From: Pterobdella sp. o SKG-2022
Taxonomy: Eukaryota; Annelida; Clitellata; Hirudinida; Piscicolidae
Length of the DNA stretch: 64,000 nt
Direction: 5' to 3'
Assembly (NCBI GenBank): GCA_964035795.1
Contig: OZ038320.1
Span: 5,735,895 to 5,799,894, forward strand
Numbering within the stretch: the stretch's first letter is position 1; each line of letters begins with the position of its first letter. Under the pieces are notes generated by a model. It saw only the letters and a program-made list of their open reading frames with translations. It did no database searches and had not been told where the DNA came from. A program made the translations under genes and the position numbers. This document shows positions 1 through 11,300 of the stretch, one piece after another.

Positions 1-383
1 AAAACCATTCTTTTTATCGTGAAAAATTTCTTTTATAGTGAGAAAATTTATTTTACTGCAAAATAGTGTTGAAAAAAATAAAATTTTTGAATACATATTC
101 TCGAAAATTTTATACAGTTTTAAGTTAAAGCGAAATTTAATAGACTTTATTTTAAAGTACTTCTGGTTTGGTTAAAAAAAATGAACTCAATATAAATTAT
201 ATATTTTTCCTAAATTTCAAAAGAAATTTTTCACCTTAAAATATAGTATTCTAATTATAAAGTACTGAACAAAACATGCAATGTTCCAATCTATTATTAT
301 GCTTTTTTTAATTTATAATTATTAAATCAAGAATATAAACAAAAAAAATAAAAATATTGACAATAATAATTATTATTGAAAAA
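1..383. other. 3' flank of delta-tubulin gene
   Basis: AT-rich sequence after the delta-tubulin stop codon. It presumably holds the 3' UTR, but I see no canonical AATAAA on the minus strand and no other gene. Confidence 0.5.
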
Positions 384-3241
384 TCACAAATGAGCGTAAT
401 TATGTAGAATATTTTCAGCAGACACAAAAGCATCATAAAAATCATTTTCTTCAAGACCAAACTTCTGATACTGATGCAAGAAAGCCTTATTATTATACAT
501 ATTCCAAGCTTTATCAACGATACTATCAAACGCCTTCATTTGAGCAACATCATTTGCCACCAACATGGCTAGTTTCTCGTCTTCAAACACGGATCTGTGA
601 TGCATCTTATACGCCAGAGATTCCGGGTTGAATGAAGAGTAGGTGATTTTGAAATGAAGGTTTTTAACCGTGTTTATTTCAACATTTTTAGTATCTTTAC
701 CACGTAACAGCAGTAGATGGGAGTAGGATTTTTCAATATCAGCTTTGGGGTTTAGTCTGTATAGCCAGTCGAGATCTGATAGGTGGCGGTTATAATTATA
801 AATTGTTTTAAATGTTTACCTAACTAATCTACAATTAATTAATATTTATTAAATTTGTCTAGCTTCCACTATAATTTCTCTAATCATTTTCATAAATTCC
901 ATCATTATTCTTGAAATTGTTTTTATCGATATCATAATCATATTTGTTTTTCAAACATATTGTCATTGGTAGGACGTATAACAATATAATCAAACCAATC
1001 GAATGTTTAAATTGATGTTAATTTTATTCATTTATTTTGAATTATAAGTATCAAAAAACAGCGCACCACTTTGGTAGTTTGACCTATTTACACGGTGTCC
1101 TAATTGCTTTATCACGGCTGGCCAATGATAGGTGTTGAAACGGTGAGTTCCATTAGTACTATATTCTGGTGATGCTATTTTACAAAGCTGGAAGAACATT
1201 TTAATTTTGACTCATATTAATTTTTGAGTTTAAGGATTGACTTACTAAATTTTTTATTCTTTACTACTACTATTTTTTAAATAAAAAAATTAAACTTCAA
1301 AAATTAATTACTATACAAAACATACATGAGATGTCTCTAAAAGTTAAATAAAAAAATTAAATTACGAATATGAGTATAGGGACATGAACTTCAAGAGTTC
1401 AAGACCAGATGCTTCTTATACAGGTATGTAAATATAAACCTTAAAATGTGGGTGAGAACACATTTGCATTACAAAGTCACCTGGAAAATAAAACAGAGTT
1501 TTTTTATAAATTTTATAACTTTATTTAAACCATGATGTAAATATAATCTCAAAAACCATTATAAATACTTATTGCGTCAGAAAACGATGATGATGTGGAG
1601 GGTGTTGACAATGGTGATGAAGGAGCTAACAGAAAAACCAAATCTTTTGCTAATAGCTTATTCATGTCTTTTAAATTTACCTGGGTTTGGTTGATTAGTT
1701 AATATTTTTGTTATTATTAATAGACACGTTTCTAGCAACTGATGCAAAAATAAATGGACATATAGTTATACAGATAGATATATAATCACAGAGATGAAAA
1801 AAAATAAATATAGCAACATATAGATAGATAGATCAGCATAAAACCAACATCAGCAGAGCTCTTACAGCATGTCTGATAGAGATCGTCATTAAACGATGTT
1901 AAAATACCATCGCAAGCTTCATACGTGTTAGTAATTGTAAGTAAGGTGTTATAAGCTTGTACTGCTACTTCTCCAGAACTATGAGGCCATGTAGTCTGTT
2001 TGTGTGTGTGTGTGTGTGTATGTGTGTTTTTTTTGTATTTGTTCAGCTATGTGTATGTCTTCTCATAACAAACCTGACAAATCACAGGAGAAGTTGGGAA
2101 AAGGTCTTTGACTAGAGATGTGAACTGTTTAATTAAAATCAATTAAGTTATTATTATTATTAAAATTATTTTTATTGCTGTTTGGCTTTGTATTATAATC
2201 ATTAGCTTCGAATTACCTTTGAACCTAAGCCAGACCCAGTGCCTCCAGCCAATGCTGATTGGATCATCAAACCTGCCAACCTGATGGCGAGCACTCATAG
2301 CATTGACTTCAATAAAATTTATTTTAACAATTGTTATTAATAGATAATGCTAATGATGTATATAAAAATAAACAAGCAAACATAAAAACAAATAAAATAC
2401 ACTCAAACCCACCTATCACAAGGTTCAGCTTGTTTGTTAAGGGCATCTTCAAACGACTGAGTCAATTGTTGTGATGATTCCATGTACCCTTCTGCCCAGT
2501 TGTTCCCACTACCTCTGTTGCCCAATACCTGAGTGGATGTTGTATTGATGGTTTCATTCCAATTAAGTCTAACTTTCTGTTTGGAAAAATAGGCTGTGAA
2601 CAGAATGATAACATCAATAATACTGATTACTTAATTTTTTTAAAATAAACAAAGTACATTATAAAGAATAAAGTATTTTTGGTCTATTTATTAATTTAAT
2701 GAGATATAAAATTAGCTGTTATTAAATTTCATTGCCAATTAATATTACTATAGTTGGTTTTACCAAAAATTTCAAGATAGGTTTTAGGTGTGGAATAGGT
2801 TTAGTAATAAAGTTGAGTTTTCAGTGTTCATTTGTAGGTGTGATTTCAGTGTTTAAGCTCAATAATAATTTAAGAATTCATAGTTTAACATAGCTATAAA
2901 TCATAGTTTTCATAAATTATTTCATTATTGATGAGATAACATCTCACTTGACATTTATTATTATAAATCCAGACTTTTCCTCTTTTTGCTTCTGAAACAA
3001 TGTGATTCACAACTTTTTGTTCCATATCAACAAGAACAGATCTTGCCCTATAATGGTAGCCACTAAGTTTAGGTTTTAAGCTTTTTTCAAAAAATACTTC
3101 TAAGCAATCTTCATCGTAATTTTTGAATTTTAATCTTTTAGTTAAGTCAGCATTTTTGTGATATTCCCTAATAACAGTTTGGAAAAACTCGTAGCCTATT
3201 TGGTTACCACATTGGCCGACTTGCACTGTCACTATTGACAT
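384..3241 (-). CDS. TUBD1: delta-tubulin, complete, 8 exons
   Basis: Delta-tubulin is a GTP-binding tubulin of centrioles and basal bodies, needed for triplet microtubules. Coding exons (minus): 3241-2948, 2576-2413, 2280-2217, 2124-2074, 1995-1849, 1680-1557, 1174-1094, 775-384; they sum to 1317 nt (438 aa plus TGA), close to the usual ~450 aa. The N-terminus has VGQCGNQIG and SVLVDMEQKV; exon 3 has the GTP loop GGTGSGLG; exon 5 has TWPHSSGEV then a YNTLLT segment; the C-terminus has LLRGKD, DKAWNMYNNKAF and HQYQKFGLEENDF, all characteristic of delta rather than alpha, beta or gamma. Phases agree at every junction. Least certain are the exon 5 donor (a stronger GTAAGA at 1865 would break phase) and the exon 7 acceptor. 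No canonical poly(A) signal was found just downstream. Confidence 0.93.
1999..2027. repeat. (GT)n microsatellite abutting a splice acceptor
   Basis: A TG dinucleotide run directly abuts the 3' splice site of delta-tubulin exon 5. On the coding strand it reads as a CA run ending ACAAACAG, so it replaces the usual pyrimidine tract. Confidence 0.85.
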
Positions 3242-3897
3242 GCTTTTTTGAAGAGCTATTTTATAATTTCACAAATAAGAAAATATACTTGCTACATTTC
3301 AAATGTTTATCACGGTGGTGCAAGTTTGAACAGGTATCTGTTTAAAAATAGATTTAATCATATTGTTTATTTTCTTAATTGAAAAAACAATTTTCATTGC
3401 TGAATAAGTTTGTTTCAAATAGACTTGAATATTTCAGAGGTTCATATTTATTTCATTTTAATTTTATTCTTTTTTTTACAATGATTTCTAATATAGTTCT
3501 AGTACTTTATATTTTATTGATTTATAGGGTTTTTCAATTAAATTCAAAATCTTAGCAATTGCCTACCAAATCTTTGCAATTGACTTCCAAACCTTGGCAA
3601 TTGCGCACAAATCATAGCATTTGAATAATATATTTTTTCAATTGATTACCAAATTTCAAAAAAAAAATAAATTTAAGAAAAATTAAGTTTAAATAATCAA
3701 AAATTTTGTAAATTTTGTAAAAATTTTATTTTAAAATTTAAAATCAATTTTTAAAGTTGCAATAAAAAAAACCGTAAAAATATTTTTTTTGAGGTATTTT
3801 GAGTTTTTCGCGGTATATTTCTTATTTGAATTGAATAGCAGATCTTTGCAATAGAAAAAGTTGAGATTTTTTCTTTTACTCTATATCTTTCATCTCC

Positions 3898-4377
3898 ATG
3901 GCTAAAAATAGTAAAGTCAAAACGAGCAAAAAAGCCGTTTCAGATGAGGATCGTGAAAGAATAATCACAAAGTGCATAGAGGGGTGCTCTATAAAGACAA
4001 TAAGTGTAGTTTTATCATTAAACTACCACACTGTCCATTCCATTGTTTCAAAATTTTTGAAATATGGAAACGCAGATAGAAAAAAGATTGGTGGAAATAG
4101 AAAACCAATATTTACCCAAGAATTGAAAGAAGCTCTATTAAGAAAAGTCGATGCTGATTGCACGACAACTCTCAAACAGCTTAAAGAATTGCCAAAGATG
4201 GAGCACAGCATAAAAGTATCCATTAATACAAGAGGAAAAGCCACGACAGAAAACGAACTAAGTTGTTTAATTGTTAATAAATTTGATGAAATAACAGGTA
4301 ATCACTGCTATTCATTTTATAGAAAAATTCTGGGTTATTTATTGAAATGCTCCAATAAAAAAATTATTAAGGAATAA
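3898..4377 (+). pseudogene. truncated Tc1/mariner-type transposase, HTH part only
   Basis: A 159-codon frame inside the inverted-repeat element. Residues about 15-60 form a paired-like helix-turn-helix (DEDRERIITKCIEG, then SLNYHTVHSIVSKFL), followed by a GGNRKP hinge and a second helical block (LKEALLRKVDADC), the usual N-terminal DNA-binding layout of these transposases. The DDE/DDD catalytic half is missing: after about residue 100 the sequence is unrecognisable and stops at 4377. It may still bind the terminal repeats. Internal deletion is the likely cause. The family is inferred from motif layout and TA flanks, not from a database match. Confidence 0.7.
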
Positions 4378-4805
4378 ACTATATTTTATTGTATAATTTT
4401 TTTAATATTTTAATTGGGGTTTTTTGAATTATGACTACAAAATTTTTTGGTTTTATTTTAAATATTTGAAATAAATTTTTAATACAGTTTTTACTATTGT
4501 TAATTAAATTTCCTACTGAAACGCGGTACTTGGTAGTATTTGCTTTCCAGAAGTATGAGATGCGTAAACGAGTTCCCTGGACGCGCGTTTGGCACCGTGA
4601 ATACAAAGAACACGCTGCTTGTCAGAGAAAAGCTCAAAAAAATATTTTTTCGGTTTTTTTTATAGCAATTTTAAAAATTGATTCTAAATTTTAAAATAAA
4701 ATTTTTTGAATATTCAAACTTAATTTTTCTTAAATTTATTTTTTTTCGAAATTTGGTAATCAATTGAAAAAATTTTTTAATCAAATGCTATGATTTTGTG
4801 CGCAA

Positions 4806-4945
4806 TTGCCAAGATTTGGAAGTCAATTGCAAAAATTTGGAAGTCAATTGCAAAAATTTGGAAGTCAATTGCAAAAATTTGGAAGTCAATTTCAAAGATT
4901 TGGTAAGCAATTGCTAAGATTTGGTAGGCAATTGCTAAGATTTTG
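4806..4945. repeat. 21-bp subterminal tandem repeats in the right TIR
   Basis: About six head-to-tail copies of a 21-bp unit (consensus AAAAATTTGGAAGTCAATTGC) lie in the right inverted repeat. The left end has only two to three, inverted, at about 3552-3615, so one end has expanded or the other has contracted. Such arrays are often transposase binding sites; that role is inferred. Confidence 0.85.
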
Positions 4946-4963
4946 AATTGAATTGAAAAACCC

Positions 4964-5811
4964 TATATATAAAATATTTTTCAGTTGTATATGTGTTAAA
5001 TTCTAAAAACGGCGCAAAATATAAACATTTTTTTTAACCTTGGTCAAACAGCTATGTTTGCTGGGCATAAATACTGTCTAGCTCTAGTAACATGTGTTAT
5101 TGAGGTAATTTTGTGGTGTTTTTTTTTTTCATTCTGCTTTATTGAAACACAGACGTTATACTCATCAGCGAACAATTTCACATATGACAATTAGTATCAA
5201 AGTTTGGTGAAACAATAAAGGAAGTTGATTAAAAGTTTCAAGTTGCAAAAATGTCAAAAATATATATTTAATATCAAAATCAACATTTCCTTTAAGAGGT
5301 TTTGAACAAAATTGTCATTTTGAGTGTGAAAGCTCGTTATTGATTAGGTTTCACAACCAAGTACCCTATCAGTACCAAGGTTTGAAGAATACACAGAAAA
5401 ATCGGGCGTAAATTATATATTGATTAGCTTGTTTCCATGTTTTTTTGATTTTTGTTTAATTCCAACCATGGAATTTAAATATCTGAAATTTTATTTACTA
5501 TTTTGGACAAAAACAATGAAAAAACTGGTAGAGCGTATGGATGATAGAATGCTATGAGCAGTTTTAAGCAAATCGTGTCAACATCATAGAAATATAATAA
5601 AAAAATCTTTCCATGAGCTATAAGAAAGAATAAGAGTTTCAGGTCATAGTGTCAGTGAAGAAACACCCTTGCTTAAGTTGTGTTTAAACTGAAGGTAGGG
5701 TAAGGTTTGAGTTATGGTTTGAATAAAACACGGGTTATGACTTGTTTTCAGATTTTTGTTGTTCAGTTTTTCAAAAGAATTTTTTTTTTAATTAATACTA
5801 TCATTTGAGTT
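4964..5811. other. intergenic, no gene seen
   Basis: AT-rich DNA between the transposon and a dispersed repeat. One short exon-like stretch at about 5053-5107 is flanked by AG and GT but has no partner; otherwise nothing is recognised. Confidence 0.5.
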
Positions 5812-5972
5812 ACAAACCATTAATAAAATTCTTTTATAGTATAAAAAATATCCATTTATAAAATCAAGTTTGAAGCAGAAATAACGCTTTATTCTCCAAT
5901 GGAAATCGTCACAAGCCATGAAAAAAGTGGTCTATGACACTATATACCATTCTGAATGTTCTATTTATGAAA
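5812..5972 (+). repeat. dispersed repeat, copy A
   Basis: About 160 bp that match, in reverse complement, 31325-31505. The shared core includes AAAATCAAGTTTGAAGCAGA and AAAAAAGTGGTCTATGACAC, with scattered substitutions and small indels. There is no coding potential; the family is unknown to me. Confidence 0.85.
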
Positions 5973-6463
5973 ATTTATTTTAATTTAGTATTTCAACTTC
6001 ACATATTGAGAAATCAAAAGTTTTATATATTTCCAAGTTCATTTGAAATTTATGGAAAAGCTAAGTTTCTAATGCATCTAATTTTCAAAAAAAAAGTTAA
6101 ATACGTTAAATTACTAAGAATATCACATTTCTAAAAAAAAAAGGCATAATAAGTTTTAATAAACGAGCATTATTGCCTTGAGTTTTGATGGATGGGTGGC
6201 CATTAATTCAAATAATGCTTAAAATATGAGATTAGCAAGATAACTTCAAAGTGAAATGTAACTTCTAGATGAAAGTTAAAGTCACTTATAGCATGTATCA
6301 CATTCCAGATAATGATCATTCGTCGAAGTTGAGTTTTAATTATTTCAAACAACAATGGCATAATGGTTATGACTTATATATAACTGAGATATAGTTATAA
6401 AAGTTGAAAATAGTGTCAGAACTATAACAACAATATCATAATTATTTTTTTCATACTGAAAAT

Positions 6464-6630
6464 GTCGGCCCCTGTAGCTCAATGGTTGAGCATTAGACTA
6501 ATTATCTTAAAGTTACCGGGTTCGATCGCGTTTGGGCCGACAATTAGCACCTGTTCCAGTGTGTTTTCGCTACATTAAATTTGTAGCAAGCGCTTTGATC
6601 TATAAGGAAAAGCGCATTACATTACATTAC
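6464..6630 (+). mobile_element. tRNA-derived SINE
   Basis: A short element with an RNA polymerase III A box (TAGCTCAATGG, 6475-6485) and a B box-like GGTTCGATCGC (6519-6529). The tRNA-like head is bounded by perfectly complementary GTCGGCCC (6464-6471) and GGGCCGAC (6534-6541), resembling an acceptor stem. A body with GTAGCAAGCGCTTTGAT follows, then a short (CATTA)n tail. The anticodon and T arms are imperfect, so this is a retroposon, not a functional tRNA. It lies between delta-tubulin and the RhoGEF gene. Confidence 0.85.
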
Positions 6631-6850
6631 AAAAGTATTAGTTATATAAAATAATTTTGGAAAAAAGAGCAATTTCAGAAAAAAGAGCAATTTCAGAAAA
6701 AAAATATAATCCAAAATAAATTTTTTGAAATACGAATCTAAATGAGAATATAGAATAATACAACGCAATTGAAAAGTGGAAGTCATGAGGAAACATACAT
6801 AAAACCATACAAAAATTTCATAGAAAAAGTCATTTGAATTTTCGAGCCCT

Positions 6851-8353
6851 TCATTTTATTATGCTGAAGCTCTTCGCTGTGACATCATTTTCAGTACTGT
6901 AGCTCTTGTTTATGTTCAGCCCACGGTTTTTCAAGAGACTTTTTTTTGCTATTTTTAGAATTTCAGTCAGATCGTTAGATGAGATGGATTCAACTAGATT
7001 TTGATTATTTTTGTTTTTTATTAAAAAATTGTATTTATTTTTATTGTTTTTACATAGCTCTCTATTGATATTAATGTTATTGAAGCGAGAAATATTCTGC
7101 CTGCCTTCGCCCCAATCTCCATCGGAACCATTCAAATCTCGCACTTTTTTTTTACATTTTTCCAAATCGTCGAAATCACAATCATCATCTTCTACTCTGC
7201 CATCTCTAGTTATTCTTCTGATTCTGTCGTTTTCGTGTATTTTGAAGTTACTCGTGTCTTTTTGGAATGTCTCACTCACCAAAACCTTGTATTTCTTTGT
7301 TATTTTGTTTCTTATTATCCCTCTCTTGATGGACTCAGACCTATCGTTAGTTTTTGTTGTATTTTCGTTTTTTATTTCACCATTTTGAGAGTTTTCGGCA
7401 CTTTCCACTTTGTTTTCATCAATCTCTTCATAATCATCCATTCCATCATTCAAATATTTCATAATCTCTTTATTAATTATTATGTTTTTCCTTCTCTCAT
7501 TGAAGTTATTGTCGAAATATTTTGTTTCGATGCCAGGTTTTGAGGCATTTGTTAATGTGTTTTTGTGTGTTTTGCTGTGTATTCCTCGAAACAAGCTTAT
7601 GTTTTTTGTTATATTTAAACTTTCGTTACTAATATTTCGAACGCTTTCTGCTTTTTCGTGGGTTTCGTCAACACAATAGTCCCTCAAAACAACGAGAGAC
7701 GATGTCGATGATGATTTCAGTGATGAAGATGAAGACAATGTGGATGAGGGTAGAGTGGGTCCAGTTGAAGATGCTTCAAAAGAAGGTTTCATTGATGCAG
7801 TTTCAGACGATGATCCTGTTTCTGCGTCTAAAATCGTTTTTTCTTGTTTTTTTTTTATTACTTCGCTAGAACCTTTGCTTGTATTTGTGTCTTCATGATT
7901 ATTTTTTGAGTTTTCAAATTTTTTAAAAGCACTTTCATGAATCTGTCTACTTAAAACCTTGAAGTTTTCCATAGAATTATTAAGAGGTTTTTTGGCTTTG
8001 ATAGGGTATTTAAGAGCAGAGAAGAGAGAACTGGAGGAGTAGTACGACTGGGGGGAAAAGTCATACGAAGTGTCTATTAGTACTTGCTGTTGGATTTTTT
8101 TTGCTAGAAATTGTTTCTCCGAGGTTGCTTGCAGAGATTTGACTGTTTTGCTATTGATAAGAGCAGTCTTTTTATTGTCAAACTTTTCTTCGTTGTTGCG
8201 ACTCAAAAGCTGATCCACTGAACCAGTTCTTTTTCTTTCAATATCCTTGCACCCCTTATTAGGCGTCAAATCTACATTGTCTTCAAAACTATTGTTTTTG
8301 TTTTTTTCATTGTCGTTGAAGATGTGTACGTTCAGTAATTCTTTGAATTTCAA
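6851..8353 (-). CDS. PLEKHG5: PLEKHG5-like last exon: Ser/Asn-rich C-terminal tail
   Basis: A 500-codon terminal exon that joins in frame after the PH-domain motif WVEALTNAQ. The start of the tail (LKFKELLNV) corresponds to the family's post-PH helix. The rest is polar low complexity with Ser runs (SSSSSLKSSSTSS), Lys/Asn stretches and possible phosphosites such as RTGSVDQLLS. It ends at a stop codon at 6851-6853. It is probably disordered and regulatory. No PDZ-binding motif of the mammalian type is obvious; the last residues are KSFSIIK. Confidence 0.85.
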   Translation of the reverse strand: MKFKELLNVHIFNDNEKNKNNSFEDNVDLTPNKGCKDIERKRTGSVDQLLSRNNEEKFDNKKTALINSKTVKSLQATSEKQFLAKKIQQQVLIDTSYDFSPQSYYSSSSLFSALKYPIKAKKPLNNSMENFKVLSRQIHESAFKKFENSKNNHEDTNTSKGSSEVIKKKQEKTILDAETGSSSETASMKPSFEASSTGPTLPSSTLSSSSSLKSSSTSSLVVLRDYCVDETHEKAESVRNISNESLNITKNISLFRGIHSKTHKNTLTNASKPGIETKYFDNNFNERRKNIIINKEIMKYLNDGMDDYEEIDENKVESAENSQNGEIKNENTTKTNDRSESIKRGIIRNKITKKYKVLVSETFQKDTSNFKIHENDRIRRITRDGRVEDDDCDFDDLEKCKKKVRDLNGSDGDWGEGRQNISRFNNININRELCKNNKNKYNFLIKNKNNQNLVESISSNDLTEILKIAKKSLLKNRGLNINKSYSTENDVTAKSFSIIK

Positions 8354-11300
8354 CTGTGAAAGGAGTAGGTGATTAAGAATTTCATTATATAGATTCAGTT
8401 GCGCAAATTAGCTTAATGATCTACACTAGACACGTGTTTCAAACGCAAGTTAGGGAATTTAGAATAATTTATTATACATATATAATCTATCAAAGGGTTT
8501 TCATTATTGGATCATTGATATCCGCTCACTGATGCACATATGCTCAATTGTTTTTTGAAGTATGGTTAATAATCGAGTTAATAATGAAAAATTTAAGAAG
8601 ACAATTTGTTCTTACAATTTTAAGACAACTCTTTAAGATGCATAAAAAATTTTGAAAAACAACTAATACATAAATTTTTAAGATCAAAATTCTCGTCTTT
8701 ATCAAAAATGATATTTTAAATATTGAACAACTTTTATCTCAAACAAAATTTCTCAACTTATGTATCAAGATATACACATGCTCAACTATACAAGTTCTTA
8801 AATCTTTTTTAGTTCTTTACACTAGTTCACACTAATAAGGCAATTAGCAAACTAGTTATTCGTCCTCTTCGTTAAAGATGAATGTGAAATTCAAGAAAAG
8901 ACTCTTATTCTTTGAAGAAAGTTCTTATAGTTCCAAAAATGTATTAACAAATGAAGATTAAACTTGCTGGTATAGAGAATTTTTTTTGCAATTCTCCAGA
9001 AATAATTGTTTTATGAAATCTTCCAAAGTTTTTTTCGAGTATAATTAAAAAATGAAATATCAAAAATATTTTTTAAAAAAATTTGCAATTTCTAAAAAAA
9101 TTAAAAGTCAATAACAATAATATTAATAATTTTATTTTAAAAATATCATTAATAATTATATCAATAATAAAAATAATAAAAAAGAATAAAATTAAAATAA
9201 CAATAACCTGGGCATTGGTAAGAGCTTCGACCCACAGCTTAGCGTCTCCGATCAGAATGATAACAGATTGCACCAGGTTGAACTCATTCAAGTATAGCAA
9301 CACGAAGCTAACTGTAGGTTTGTTGGGAATCTTTTAATAATACATGGTGAGCAGAGAAATGGTAATGGTACGTTCAAGGCCTCAATGCACGCACCTTCAT
9401 CTTTCAGAGGCTTGAAGACCAATCTGTCTAGACGCATGGGAGGCTTCACGATCTTCAACTGAAATTTAGTATGTCTCCATTATGACTTTATGACTGTATA
9501 AAATTTTAACTGTAATTCATTGCTTTATGTCTCCATTATTTCTTCAAATTCCCCTTTATCTATAACCTCAGTTTGAGATTCAATAACCCTATCTTTATTC
9601 CTAACTATCTTCATCAATAGATATAAATATTGTTAACTGTAGCTTTATATACTTTGCTTAATTTTATTCTTTAATTTAAACTATCTTCATCAATGAACCT
9701 TTATACAGTGTTAACTATAGCCTTGTAAATACAAATCTTATCTTCAACCATAACTAAATCATTAATAAACCTAAAAATAGAATTATAAACTATGAATAAA
9801 TATCCTATTAATAGTTCAACACTACCACAAACCTTATCAGAAGATTTCCTTGAAGGTCTTGTTATAAGGAACATGTCACTGAAGATGAAACAGTGGACGT
9901 CTATCTGTGTGTTTGTTTTTACTTGCTTGTGTATGATATTTATTTTTTTGTATTTTTTTTGTTTTTTTTTTCATTTATATAGTTTTTTTTACATTTTTAT
10001 ATATTTTTATAGATTTTTTAATAAACTTTTTTCATTTTTTTCAATGCAATTTTTCATTTATTGATATTTATTGATTTTTTCAACTTTTTTGTTTAATATA
10101 CCTTTCCAGCTGAAGCTTCCTTCATTCTGATTGGTCCATCAAATACCAATGTCCTCTTTAAGCAACCAATCACATTACTCGTCAAATCCATTTGTGAGTA
10201 TTTGCTTATCAGCTGGAATTATGCTTAAATTGAATTTTCTGATCAATAATTTAGTTGTGTTTTTTAGTTAACTGTTTTCTAAAAAATTTGAAAAAAAAAT
10301 AAACACAAACAGAAAGTTTACACGAAGTCGATCGATACAAGCTCTAGATGTTTTGAAAAAACTAGTTTAAGCACTAGCTTCATAAGGAATAACCATGAAA
10401 ACGTTCAATTATATAGAATATCATTATTTTTACTATCATGTTAGTTAATCATACAAATATATTTGACTTAACTCAATAATAATAGCTCTAATTTTTTATT
10501 TTAATAATGTAGTTTAAAAGTTTCTTATTTAATTTACTTTGTTATAAAGTAATATACTGTAAAAACCTACACTTAAATAAACTGATTATAACGTAATACA
10601 ATGCATACGAAAACACTAATTCAACCTTGGTGCACTCTTCATTATGCGTGAAGTCCAAAGGCTCATATGCTTCAATCCTAGTAATCATAGTTGCCAGCTT
10701 GTCTTCGTCTTGGCTCTGTCTCATTAGCAGGTTCACCTGCTTCACAAACTTTTCTACACTTTTTATCTGTGTGGAAGTTTGAAGTGTGATGGGGGGAAAG
10801 ATGGGTATAATGAGAAAAAATCATTTCAAAGAAATCGGTGAAAACATAAGTATAAAGATGATATGAATGGAAAGTTGATGAGTTCAAAAGCTGTTTGAAA
10901 GATGGTGGAGAAAAAATAGCTTGTTGAATTTGTGGTTCGATAAGATGGTTAAAAATAATAATGAATATAGGCATGAATAAGATAATATATATGATAAAAA
11001 AATAAATAGAAAAAATAAAAAAACAATAGCAACAATAACAAAGAACTCACCATAACTTCAAGGTCCTCTTTCTGTACAAGAGAATTTTGCTCGTTGAACT
11101 TCCATAAGCCATCATCCACATCATCACCAAAGAACAAACTATCATTATCATAATCATCATATTCATCATCAATTGAATTGTCGTTTATCGATAGAATTAT
11201 TCCGTCCGACAGTGTTTCGTTGCTTTGTGAGTTACTATTTTTGGTATTGATATTATTATTGTTTTTATTATTATTGTTGTTATTATTATCGTTTTTATTA

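Larger units (their letters stand above)
3527..4963 (+). mobile_element. Tc1/mariner-like element with long repeat-built TIRs
   Basis: The ends are inverted: the left begins GGGTTTTTCAATT and the right ends AATTGAAAAACCC, each flanked by TA, as expected of Tc1/mariner target duplication. The terminal inverted repeats run inward to about 3797 and 4636 (roughly 270 and 330 bp). Their outer part is made of 21-bp units around TTTGGAAGTCAATTGC, about six on the right but only two to three on the left. The interior encodes a helix-turn-helix protein without a catalytic domain, so this copy looks non-autonomous. Inserted about 285 bp upstream of the delta-tubulin start codon. Confidence 0.85.

Noticed and set aside
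5053..5107. Short exon-like stretch (reads MFAGHKYCLALVTCVIE) between CAAACAG and GAG|GTAATT
   Set aside because: No partner exon, no family resemblance, and AG/GT boundaries are common by chance; not called as a gene.
6464..6541. Functional tRNA gene
   Set aside because: The acceptor-like stem pairs but the D-arm spacing and T arm do not fit, and the SINE body and tail follow.
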